This document shows positions 1 to 7,908 of a stretch of DNA of 13,999 bases, piece by piece; position 1 is the stretch's first letter; each line of letters starts with the position of its first letter. Below the pieces are notes generated by a model. That model was not told the DNA's origin and made no database searches. It saw only the letters and a program-made list of their open reading frames with translations. Origin of the DNA: Desulfocapsa sp. (GTDB taxonomy: Bacteria > Desulfobacterota > Desulfobulbia > Desulfobulbales > Desulfocapsaceae). Location: contig DAOVZA010000016.1 in assembly GCA_030635405.1 (NCBI GenBank), positions 1 through 13,999 of the forward strand, read 5' to 3'. Both the position numbers and the translations under genes were made by a program.

Positions 1-120
1 CCAGGACTCTTTGTAGGATTCCATCTTCTAGCTACTCGGAAAGACAAAGTAATTGAAATGGAAAAAGCAAAGGAACTTGCAAAACAAAAAGAAAATGATG
101 AGAAGGAGGAGCAGGTATGA
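1..120 (+). CDS. 3' end of an unidentified gene, possibly the FeS/anchor partner of the NrfD-type subunit
   Basis: Only the last 39 codons are present, in the frame starting at base 1 and ending at TGA 118-120. The visible tail starts with a short hydrophobic stretch (PGLFVGFHLLATR) and continues as a highly charged Lys/Glu-rich cytoplasmic-looking end. This would fit a protein whose C-terminus is a membrane anchor followed by a soluble tail, such as the HybA-type iron-sulfur subunits that usually precede HybB/NrfD genes, but no FeS motif is in view. Its stop overlaps the next start as ATGA, and the next gene's Shine-Dalgarno lies inside this reading frame, so the two are very probably translationally coupled and work together. 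The identity is inferred from position only. Confidence 0.6.
   Translation, partial: PGLFVGFHLLATRKDKVIEMEKAKELAKQKENDEKEEQV
103..110 (+). promoter_or_regulatory. Strong ribosome binding site for the NrfD/HybB-like gene
   Basis: AAGGAGGA lies 6 bases before ATG 117, inside the end of the preceding gene. It fixes the start of the membrane subunit and supports translational coupling through the ATGA overlap. Confidence 0.8.
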
Positions 121-1370
121 AACTCTTTTCTAAAGAAAGACCTGAGATTCCAATCGTCAACCATCTCAAAGAAGATGGCTCAGAGTGGACAATCAAAGAA
201 AAACTCTGGTTAGGTTTATCAATATCAGATTATAAAAAACAGTTTTTCAGAAATCCTGTTAACTGGCTTATGATTTTTATCTTTGCCATAGGTGTACCAC
301 TTATCCTTGGTCGATATGCCTTTGGACTTGGATGGGTAACACATTCTTCCAACGATTATCCATGGGGACTTTTTCTTGGATTCGGACTTTTTGGAATGGT
401 ACCACTTTCAGCATCAGGTTTTATGCTTGGAACCACGGTGGAACTTTTCGGTAGAAAAGATTTCCATGCCATTGAACGTTTAGCCTTATTAAATGGACTT
501 CTTGGTTACTTTTTTGCTGTTCTATTTCTTGAAATAGATCTTGGAATGCCTTGGCGTCTTCCTTACCCGATGTTTGTATCCTTAGGACCAGCTGCTGTAT
601 TATTTCTTGTAGCCTGGCATGTTGCGACCTATTTGTCAGTGCAGGTTGCTGAAGTTCTTCCTGCATTTTTCGAATGGATTGGCTGGCTTAAAGGAAAACG
701 AATAATTCGAAAATACGTTTTAGGTCTCACTGTTGCTGGTATCATTCTTTCTACGCTGCATCAAGGAGCTCTGGGTGCCTTGTTCACGTATGCCCCGGCA
801 AAAGTTCATCCGTTATGGTTATCAGTGAATTTTCAGTGGATCCACTTTTTCGTTTCATCGATTTTCGGTGGTCTTTCAATGGTAATTGTCGCCTCTACTC
901 TTATTATTAATTTTATGCGTTGGCGTTGTGATGATGAGTTCAAGGATAATCTTGATTACATCACAATCGGACTTGCCAAGGGTGCATCATATGCAATGAT
1001 CACTTATTTGATTATTAAGATCGTTGCAGTAGCTCATGATCAGGAATGGTCATATCTACTCACTGGTTGGGGTAGTTACTACATGCTTGAACTTGGTGTA
1101 GCAGTTGTCCTTCCAATGTTTATGTTTGCATTCGGTATTAGAAACAACTGGGTAACATTAATTAGATTCGGTGCTTTCATAGCAGCCGTTGGAATCATCT
1201 GGAATCGACTTAATACTTCTCTTGTTTGTTACAACTGGCAAATGTACCAAGAGATTCCGCACTGGAAAGAGGTATGGATTACAGTTACTATCTATGCACT
1301 CTATTTCCTTACCTACCGCTTCATCGTCTATCGTCTTCCTATCGTTTATGGATGGCAGGGTGAAAAATAA
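117..1370 (+). CDS. HybB/NrfD-family integral membrane subunit of a respiratory redox complex
   Basis: This 417-aa polytopic membrane protein has about ten hydrophobic segments, with the first near residues 50-70 and the last near 385-407. Features typical of the HybB/NrfD (PsrC-like) family are PWGLFLGF (82-89), a conserved LHQGALGALF segment (214-223) and the late motif NRLNTSLVCYNW (363-374). Such subunits exchange electrons between membrane quinones and an FeS/cytochrome partner on the periplasmic side, for example in Hyb, Hmc, Qrc and Tmc complexes; they carry no cofactor themselves. The N-terminal 45 residues are hydrophilic and precede the first helix. The start is set by a strong Shine-Dalgarno and an ATGA overlap with the gene before it, its likely partner. 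A terminator follows, so it is probably the last gene of its operon. Family assignment is firm; which complex it belongs to cannot be decided without the upstream genes. Confidence 0.85.
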   Translation: MKLFSKERPEIPIVNHLKEDGSEWTIKEKLWLGLSISDYKKQFFRNPVNWLMIFIFAIGVPLILGRYAFGLGWVTHSSNDYPWGLFLGFGLFGMVPLSASGFMLGTTVELFGRKDFHAIERLALLNGLLGYFFAVLFLEIDLGMPWRLPYPMFVSLGPAAVLFLVAWHVATYLSVQVAEVLPAFFEWIGWLKGKRIIRKYVLGLTVAGIILSTLHQGALGALFTYAPAKVHPLWLSVNFQWIHFFVSSIFGGLSMVIVASTLIINFMRWRCDDEFKDNLDYITIGLAKGASYAMITYLIIKIVAVAHDQEWSYLLTGWGSYYMLELGVAVVLPMFMFAFGIRNNWVTLIRFGAFIAAVGIIWNRLNTSLVCYNWQMYQEIPHWKEVWITVTIYALYFLTYRFIVYRLPIVYGWQGEK

Positions 1371-1390
1371 AGGTTAAGATGTAATTTACC

Positions 1391-1423
1391 TGACCAAAGC
1401 TTCTTTCAAAGAAGCTTTGGTCA
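1391..1423 (+). terminator. Strong hairpin terminator after the NrfD/HybB-like gene
   Basis: A perfect inverted repeat has 16-base arms (TGACCAAAGCTTCTTT and its complement) around a single central base. In practice this is a stem of about 14 bp with a 5-base loop, starting 20 bases after the TAA stop. It is followed by TTCCTTT, a modest T-rich run. The symmetric stem could also act on the other strand. It argues against the TTG at 1417 as a start codon for the next gene, since that codon sits within the stem. Confidence 0.75.
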
Positions 1424-1452
1424 TTCCTTTAAACCCTACTGCGAGACCAAAG

Positions 1453-2892
1453 ATGAGAGACTTCCTTTCAACAATTTCATTGAAACGTATTTTCTCTTTT
1501 TTCACCATCGCAACCATTGGCTTGCTTTTTATTGTTATTTTTTTTGCAACCAAACAGTACTTTCTCTTTCAGCATTGCGAAAAACTTGTTGATTCAAGCC
1601 AACACCTTCTCTTTCAATTTACTGGCATTAAAGAACATATCAACGAAACACTTCTCAGTAAAAAACAACTCAACACGCCAGAAATAAACAAAGAAATCCA
1701 GGGACTTGACACACAGCTGCAACATATTCTTGATGACATCTTAATCCCTGAAGAATTTAAACTTAATTTTGTAAGCCAACTTGATCTTGTCAATATAACG
1801 GTGGCATTACGGAATCTTCAAAGTAACCCTGAAGAAACAAATCCATCACTACTTATCTCCATTTCATCACAATTACGAAAAATTGACTCAAAGCTGAACA
1901 GTTTCCATCAATTAATCAGCAGATATACTCAAACCCAATTAAACAGCTTACATAAAGCATACGTCGGCCTGCTCTCTGTTGTTATTGCACTGGTAAGCCT
2001 CATGCTACTGATCATTAACCGCTATATAACGTCTCCAATAATTCATTACTGCAAAACAATTTCGCCAGATGATAAAGCTCCAATCACTCTTTTTTCTCTC
2101 CATAAAACAATTGAGACTTTGGGTGCAAGCCAAGTTACTACTGTAAATCCAGAGAACACCAAAGATACCCAGGAACTCACTCGTCTCTATAGATACAGTT
2201 CAATCGGGCATCTTCTCCGAGGTCTTAGCCATGAGCTTACAAATCTATCAAATGGTGCCATTAATTATACACAGGCGATTCTTGATTTGAGTGACGACTT
2301 CAACTTAGATGAAGATTCGAAACAACTTGTTAAAAAATTATTTCTTGAAGAAAAGAGAATGTCCCAGTTGCTAACGAATATGATCAGTTTTACAAGTGGG
2401 AGTGCCCAGGGGCAGGCAAAGACACAGACAATGGATGATCTAATTGAAGACATCACAATACTTGTTCAGAGTACCTTTAAGAATGAGCAGATAGACCTCA
2501 AAATCAATATAAACCAGCCTGCATTTATATTAAAAAATCACGTAAGTGATCTACAGCTTGTTATTTTATCAGCAATGCAAAACAGTAGAATTGCTTTAAA
2601 CAAAAAATTTCCGAGCCAACAATCATTGCCTGAAAATGGAAACAAAGAAATTATAATCAATCATCTTGAAGACAATGAAAATAATAACACCATTATAATT
2701 GAAATTACTGATAATGGTGCAAACCATATAACAAGATCTTCAGAAGATGAAAATGAAGCCACCACCCCATGGCACAATATGAACTTCTGCAAAGAATTCC
2801 TTCAGACATTTGGAGGCAATCTGAGCTTGAGTAGAGGAGCAGACGATACAAATATCTGTTTAATACGTGTTCCTTTAACAGAAAACAAATAG
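1453..2892 (+). CDS. Membrane-bound sensor histidine kinase with degenerate ATP lid
   Basis: This 479-aa protein is counted from ATG 1453. The frame opens upstream at a TTG, but that codon lies in the terminator hairpin. TM1 is at about residues 11-32, a mostly helical extracytoplasmic sensor region follows (about 33-168), and TM2 is at about 169-192. A dimerisation/phosphoacceptor segment follows with H-box GHLLRGLSHELTN and His260 as the likely phosphorylated residue. The HATPase region has an N-box-like LVILSAMQNSRIAL (Asn377) and a G1 motif TDNGAN (Asp420, Gly422). The glycine-rich G2 box expected between G1 and the final strands is not recognisable, and the segment reads TTPWHNMNFCKEFLQTFGG. 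No response regulator is adjacent, so its target is unknown; the membrane redox gene upstream is only a positional hint. The kinase family is firm, the signal is unknown. Confidence 0.8.
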   Translation: MRDFLSTISLKRIFSFFTIATIGLLFIVIFFATKQYFLFQHCEKLVDSSQHLLFQFTGIKEHINETLLSKKQLNTPEINKEIQGLDTQLQHILDDILIPEEFKLNFVSQLDLVNITVALRNLQSNPEETNPSLLISISSQLRKIDSKLNSFHQLISRYTQTQLNSLHKAYVGLLSVVIALVSLMLLIINRYITSPIIHYCKTISPDDKAPITLFSLHKTIETLGASQVTTVNPENTKDTQELTRLYRYSSIGHLLRGLSHELTNLSNGAINYTQAILDLSDDFNLDEDSKQLVKKLFLEEKRMSQLLTNMISFTSGSAQGQAKTQTMDDLIEDITILVQSTFKNEQIDLKININQPAFILKNHVSDLQLVILSAMQNSRIALNKKFPSQQSLPENGNKEIIINHLEDNENNNTIIIEITDNGANHITRSSEDENEATTPWHNMNFCKEFLQTFGGNLSLSRGADDTNICLIRVPLTENK

Positions 2893-3091
2893 CATTAACG
2901 AGATATACTATTTCGTAGTCTGCCCTGATGCACTTCGAACTTGAATTTGCCGAACAAAGAGCTGCGGTTTCTTCAAACGATCCCTCCAATACAATTTGGC
3001 TTGTATGCTTGCAGCCCACAAACCAACTCTTATAGTCACATTTGATTCCTGCACTGCCGACAAAACACCAAATCGTTGTATTAGTAAAAAT

Positions 3092-3970
3092 ATGAAAGCA
3101 ATAACACCACATAACAAATCAAATACTTGGTTTCTCACCACTTTTTTTATCTACTTATTGCTCACCTCACCTCTGTATGCAAAAGAAAAGAGCGATATGA
3201 TGTTGCCAAGAGCCTACAACGGGCAAGAACTTGTCAACTGGTTGTGGAGTGAAAAGCTCGATGGAATAAGAGGGCGATGGACTGGGAATGAAATGTTGAC
3301 CAAGCAGGGAAATATAATCACCGTCCCTCCATATTTCACTGAAAACTTTCCTCCATTCCCACTAGATGGTGAAATTTGGGGCGGCAGGCAGACATTTGAA
3401 AAAACATCATCCATCGTTTCGACTTCAACAAGAGATAAAGGTTGGGATCAGTTGCAATATGGTATCTTTGATGCTCCAGAGAAAAAGAAACCAATTGAAC
3501 AGAGACTCAATATGGCTCGAAAGTGGTTTGCTGCACACCCTTCAAAATATGCCTTTGTCATAGCACAAAAACCGTTGAAAGACAGAGAGGAGCTCAAACA
3601 AATACTTAATGAGATAGAGGATTTGGGCGGTGAAGGTATCGTTGTAATAAAAATTGGCTCTATGTATGTTGATGGCAGAAGTATGGAGATTTTAAAAGTA
3701 AAAAAATTTCATGACGCTGAAGCAATCGTCGTCGACTACACTCCTGGCAAGGGAAAACATCAGGGAAGAATTGGCTCAATTGTTGTTGAACTGGCCAGTG
3801 ACCGATCAATATCTTTCAGTATTGGAACAGGTCTAAGCGATAAGGATCGACAAACCCCACCACCCCTTGGGGCAATGATTACCTTTAAATACACAGGATT
3901 TTATCTTTCAGGCAAACCAAAATTCCCGTCATTTCTACGAGTCAGAAGAGTAAACGGGAAATACCATTAA
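3092..3970 (+). CDS. Small exported ATP-dependent DNA ligase (LigE type)
   Basis: This 292-aa protein is counted from ATG 3092, chosen because it opens directly on a signal peptide: basic n-region, hydrophobic WFLTTFFIYLLLTSP, cleavage plausible after LYA (residue 30). The nucleotidyltransferase motifs of ATP-dependent ligases are present in order: motif I EKLDGIRG with the adenylated Lys55, motif III DGEIW (92-96), motif IV EGIVV (181-185) and motif V LKVKK (201-205). A compact OB-fold-like region follows to the end. It lacks large DNA-binding domains, as in the minimal LigE group of Gram-negative bacteria, which seal nicks in duplex DNA and are thought to act in the periplasm, possibly in DNA uptake. 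In-frame extension to 2996 exists but would bury the signal peptide. The Shine-Dalgarno is weak. No competence or repair genes are adjacent. Confidence 0.85.
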   Translation: MKAITPHNKSNTWFLTTFFIYLLLTSPLYAKEKSDMMLPRAYNGQELVNWLWSEKLDGIRGRWTGNEMLTKQGNIITVPPYFTENFPPFPLDGEIWGGRQTFEKTSSIVSTSTRDKGWDQLQYGIFDAPEKKKPIEQRLNMARKWFAAHPSKYAFVIAQKPLKDREELKQILNEIEDLGGEGIVVIKIGSMYVDGRSMEILKVKKFHDAEAIVVDYTPGKGKHQGRIGSIVVELASDRSISFSIGTGLSDKDRQTPPPLGAMITFKYTGFYLSGKPKFPSFLRVRRVNGKYH

Positions 3971-4041
3971 TTTTACTTTAACAATTCGTGGACACACGGT
4001 TTCTCATAATATCAGGCAACAAAAACATAATATTAAAAAAG

Positions 4042-4074
4042 AAGCCCTGTATCTCAATTAGAGACACAGGGCTT
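4042..4074 (-). terminator. Rho-independent terminator of the fdhA-hdrA-mvhD operon
   Basis: The inverted repeat has 14-base arms with one mismatch and a 5-base loop. On the minus strand it reads AAGCCCTGTGTCTC, loop TAATT, complement, then C and a run of six T, which is the classic intrinsic terminator layout. It lies 20 bases after the mvhD stop. On the plus strand it follows the ligase gene but has only a poor T-run there, so it serves mainly the minus-strand operon and may work both ways. Confidence 0.85.
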
Positions 4075-4093
4075 TAAATGGCGTAGATAATCT

Positions 4094-4696
4094 CTATTTA
4101 CTAAGCGATGCGAGAGATTTCTCCATCTTAGTATTGATAATTCCATCAATATGTTCTGCAGTCCAAATACCATCTTTACGGACAGCTTTTGAAGCATTAC
4201 CAAAACTCATTCGAACTTTTTGACTCGAAACAGCATCAAGAGCTTTTTGAATCCGTCCTTGAACCTCTTCCTTTGAGAGACCTTCAGCTTCACCAATGGG
4301 ACCAAGATCCTTCATGGTTTCAGTGAACTGAGTAATTAATTTAACAAAAAGTGGTGCTTCAGCTGCAGATGCCCATTGAAGACTAAATCGCTCTTCCCGG
4401 ATACCAACATCACGTAACACTTTTTTAACAAGTGAATCCATCCCCATCGCATCATAATTACCAACCTGGTAATGACATTCGCCGAGTTGTCAGCGGCCTG
4501 TGAATATAGCTTCTGCCCCTTCTAAGAAGCCTTTTAAAACAAAAGAAGGATCAACTCTTCCTGTACACATTACACGAACTGTACGTAGGTTTGGCGGGTA
4601 TTGAAACCGCGACACTCCAGCTGCGTCGGCTGCTGCATAACAGCACCAGTTGCAGAGGAACCCTAAAATTTTAGGGCTGAATGAATTATCGGCCAT
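4094..4696 (-). CDS. mvhD: MvhD-type hydrogenase/heterodisulfide reductase iron-sulfur subunit, selenoprotein
   Basis: This 200-aa protein is read through an in-frame TGA at 4490-4492 as selenocysteine 69. MvhD carries a [2Fe-2S] cluster and passes electrons from a hydrogenase or formate dehydrogenase to HdrA. Visible family features are GFLCNWCCY (Cys15, 18, 19), RVMCTGRVDP (Cys44) and GRUQLGECHY (Sec69, Cys74), where methanogen MvhD has the GCHxGDCHY-type motif, so Sec replaces a conserved cluster-region Cys. A SECIS-like hairpin follows the TGA. The start is ATG 4696, preceded by GGAGA. It lies 50 bases after hdrA, which is its normal partner. Stand-alone methanogen MvhD is about 140 aa; this one has a roughly 60-residue, helical-looking C-terminal extension of unknown role. 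Without recoding, the gene would look like two small ORFs. Confidence in both family and Sec is high. Confidence 0.92.
4457..4473 (-). promoter_or_regulatory. Bacterial SECIS hairpin for mvhD Sec69
   Basis: In the mRNA the element is ATTACC-AGGTT-GGTAAT, a perfect 6-bp stem with a 5-base loop containing GGU. The stem starts 16 bases and the loop 22 bases after the UGA. Bacterial SECIS elements lie just downstream of the UGA inside the coding sequence, with a small apical loop often containing GGU that is bound by SelB. Position, stem and loop all fit. Confidence 0.85.
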
Positions 4697-4746
4697 ATTA
4701 TGTTCTCCGTATATCTTTCTATTTAGAATCTATAATTTATTTAATA

Positions 4747-7700
4747 TCAGGCTTCCACTTTATCGTCAGCAGGTTTATTTCCAAATGCTTCAATCTGACA
4801 GATCAGCTGTTCATTGGTAAAACCACCCATGGAAATTGCAAAAGTAGGACAATGAGATGCACAAATTCCACACGCTTTACAGGAAGCGGAAACAGTTTTT
4901 GCTTTACGTTTTTTTTCTACTTTTTCCATGACAAGAGCGCCATAGGGACATAGGATGGTGCAGATTCCGCATCCTATACAATCGTCCTGCTCAACACTTG
5001 AGACAATGGGATCTACTGTTACACTTCCCTGAACCAATGGCATTGCAGCCTTAGCAGCAGCAGCCTGTGCTTGAACTATGGTTTCTTCAATCGGTTTTGG
5101 CGCATGTGCCAAACCACAGATATAGATACCATCAACAGCAGCCTCGACAGGTCGAAGTTTCACATGAGCTTCAAGAAAGAAACCATTTGCTGTTACTGGC
5201 AGTTTGAGCATTTTGGACAATTCTTGAGTTCCATCAGGTACAATACCCACTGAAAGAGCGACAAGGTCAGGAGTCATACTTACTTCTTCCTGCATAATAC
5301 TATCAAAGAAATCAACCTGAACCTTGGTGCCTTTAGAAGTTACGACAGGTCTACGGTCAACTTCATACGGAATAAAGATGACGCCCTTCTTCCTTGCCTC
5401 AAGGTATGCATCCTCAGCAAATCCATAGGTTCTGATATCTCTATAAAGAACAATAATTTGAGATTCAGGATTCAGTTCTTTAATTTTGAGAACGTTTTTG
5501 ATGGCATGGTTACAACAGACCTTAGAGCAATAGTTAAGGTCTTCGCCACGTGAACCTGCACACTGAATCATAACTATTGAGTTCGGTGCACGGGTCTTAG
5601 CACGACCAGCCAGTCTTATTTCAAGTTCCTGTTGAGTGAGAACTTTTTTTGATTTACCGAGTTGATACAGATCAGGACGATGTTCATGGCCACCAGTGGC
5701 CACAACTATAACACCATGGTCATAGGTTTGTTCTTTCTTCTTTTTGCCCTTTCCACTTTCGATGACTGAAGAAAAATTCCCTATAAACCCATTAGTCTGA
5801 GTAAGAGCTGCATCAGTAACCACATCTATTAGTGATGATTTCTTAACTTTAGCAGTAAGATTCTTTAAGAATGTGGCAGTCTCATTTCCAGAAAGAGTAT
5901 TACGTAGATTCTGAAGGTTGCCACCAATTTTAGATCCTTTTTCAAGAAGAACGGACTTAAATCCCTGATCAGCAAGAGATAATGCAGCTGTCATTCCTGC
6001 TACACCACCACCAAGAACCAATGCACCTGGATGTACAGGAACAGATTGCTCTGGAAGAGGTTGAATATGTGAAGCTTTTGAAACGGCCATGCGAACAAGG
6101 TCTTTTGATTTCTGTGTGGCAGCTTCTGGTTCATTTGCATGTACCCAGGAACATTGATCGCGAATATTGACCATTTCAAAAAGATTGCGGTTTAATCCGG
6201 CATCCTTGAGGGTCTCTTGAAAAAGAGGTTCATGGGTTCTCGGTGAACATGCAGCAATTACAACACGGTTGAGCTTCTTTTCCTTAATAGTCTTTTTAAT
6301 CTGTTCCTGAGCATCCTGGGAACAGGAGTAAAGATTTTCAGTGTAATAGGCAACATTTTCCATTCCGCCTGCATTTTCAGCAACATCAGGACAATCGACA
6401 ACGGAGCTGATATTAATACCGCAATGGCAGACAAATACGCCAATGCGTACTTCATCATCATCTGTTACTGCAAGTTCAGTGGGATACTCTTTACTTACAG
6501 TCCCCTTCCCTCTCTGTTCTCTCATTACAGTTGAGGCAAGAATTGCAGCACCGGAAGCTTGAGTTGCTGATTCAGGAATATCCTTCGGTCCCTGAAATGC
6601 TCCGGCTACAAGTATTCCTTCTTGAGAAGTTTGCAGTGGTGTGAACGTTTCGGTTTTGCAAAAATCATACTTATTCAAATCAATTTTTGTAATATCAGCA
6701 ATTCCCTGAGCGTCTTTTGGTGACTCAAGACCGACAGAAAGAACAACCATGTCGTGAGAATCAAATTTGTGCTGACCGTCCAGTGTGGAATAGGTGAGTT
6801 TAAGATGATTTTCCCATGGAGTCACTTCTCCAACCTTAGCTCGAACAAATTTAATACCAATGGCCTCAGCACGCTCACGAGCAGCATCAAAATCCTTACC
6901 CTGAGTACGGATATCCATATAATAGATGGTAACATCTACCTCAGGATCATGCTCTTTTGTAACCAGTGCTTCTTTAATTGCATACATACAGCAAACAGAA
7001 GAACAGTAGCCGTTGTTACAACCAAGATCTCTTGAACCAACACATTGAATAAATGCCATTGATTTTGGATGACGACCATCGGAGAAGCACTTAATCTCTC
7101 CAAGAAATGGTCCTGAAGCCGTTGTCATCCGCTCGTATTCGTAGGCAGTTACAACATCAGGATGCTTACAGTAGGAGAATTTTGCAAGGGTTTCTTCACC
7201 AATTTTTCCAAAACCTGGTGAAAGAATAACAGCACCTACTTTAAGATCACGAGATTCAGGTTTCTGATTAAAATTAATTGCATGACTCTGACAAACAGGA
7301 ACACAAATTTGACAGGTGTCATGTTGAAGATACATACAGGTGGAAGGATCGATATAGTAAGTAGCAGGAACTGCCTGCGCATAATCTATATGGATCGGCC
7401 TGGTTATGGATAATCCTTCATTATAAGGATCTGAATGGTGTTTTGGACAGTACTGAGTACATAAACCACATGCAGTACAAGCATCAGCATCAATGTAACG
7501 TGGTCTGATGTTAAGCTTTGCTGTAAAATTACCAGGTTTTCCCTCCAACGCAAGAAAGTCAGCGTTGGTTACCATCTCAATGTTTGGAGACCGACCGGCC
7601 TCTACCAGCTTTGGCGCCAGGATTCAGAGTGAACAATCATTGGTTGGAAAGGTTTTATCCAACTGGGCCATAACACCACCAACAGCAGGTGATTTTTCAA

Positions 7701-7812
7701 CCAGATAGACATAATAACCAAGGTCGGTCATATCAAGGGCAGCCTGGATACCGGCGATTCCTCCGCCAAGTATCATTACTGATCCTTCCCTTTGTGTTAT
7801 TGCTTTTCCCAT
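4747..7812 (-). CDS. hdrA: Double-module HdrA (heterodisulfide reductase A-like flavoprotein), selenoprotein
   Basis: This 1021-aa protein is read through TGA 7624-7626 as Sec63. Module 1 has an FAD Rossmann motif [13 protein letters not shown] (13-25) and [20 protein letters not shown] spanning Sec63. It continues with ferredoxin-type Cys sets at 112/115/118/122 and 159/167/170/174, and an inserted cluster motif QCVGSRD...CSSVCC (257-275). From about 455 an HdrA N-terminal-like domain starts at VCHCGINI. Module 2 then has LGGGVAG (600-606), QCAGSRG...YCSKVCC (750-767) and two C-terminal [4Fe-4S] motifs, CIGCGIC (945-951) and CKACGIC (978-984). HdrA splits or merges electron pairs at FAD, linking ferredoxin to another carrier. 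This protein is longer than methanogen HdrA (about 650 aa) because it has two FAD modules; only the first has the Cys/Sec motif. ATG 7812 with upstream CGGAG is preferred to the adjacent GTG 7815. The UGA stop is backed by UAA one codon later. Confidence 0.93.
7587..7602 (-). promoter_or_regulatory. Candidate bacterial SECIS hairpin for hdrA Sec63
   Basis: In the mRNA the element is GAGGCC-GGTC-GGTCTC, six pairs (one G-U) closed by a GGUC tetraloop. The stem begins 21 bases and the loop 27 bases after the UGA. This is farther than in the fdhA and mvhD elements but still within the range usual for bacterial SECIS. An alternative weaker stem (CUGGC with GCCGG) starts closer to the UGA, so the exact fold is less certain. 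Confidence 0.7.
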
Positions 7813-7815
7813 CAC

Positions 7816-7824
7816 AATCTCCGG
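7816..7824 (-). promoter_or_regulatory. Ribosome binding site deciding the hdrA start
   Basis: CGGAG ends 6 bases before ATG 7812 but only 3 bases before the in-frame GTG at 7815. The normal spacing therefore favours the ATG as the start. Confidence 0.6.
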
Positions 7825-7908
7825 GCTAATATTATTTAATTATATATTTCCTGTTCTTGCTACCAAAACAAATGAGAACATTCTTTATGTTTATGCATTG
7901 CAGCTATT

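Noticed and set aside
421..666. Minus-strand 81-aa ORF inside the NrfD/HybB-like gene
   Set aside because: It is a shadow frame, Gln/Leu-rich because it is antisense to membrane-helix codons.
1417..1452. TTG start adding 12 residues to the histidine kinase
   Set aside because: The TTG lies within the terminator hairpin arm and lacks a ribosome binding site. ATG 1453 just before TM1 is more plausible.
2898..2916. Small hairpin (ACGAGAT-ATACT-ATTTCGT) just after the kinase stop
   Set aside because: It has only 7 pairs with one G-U and no T-run, too weak to call a terminator.
2705..3141. Minus-strand ORFs between the kinase and the ligase
   Set aside because: They overlap the kinase 3' end and/or the ligase signal peptide and match no recognisable family. 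The two possible frames contradict each other, so they are probably chance frames.
4094..4447. Separate small gene of 117 aa
   Set aside because: It is the C-terminal part of mvhD. The 14 codons between UGA and this ATG encode QLGECHYQVGNY, which is MvhD sequence.
4747..7575. Separate HdrA gene starting at ATG 7575
   Set aside because: The start would omit the first FAD Rossmann motif, which is encoded in the same frame upstream of the UGA. The 16 codons between UGA and this ATG match the HdrA family.
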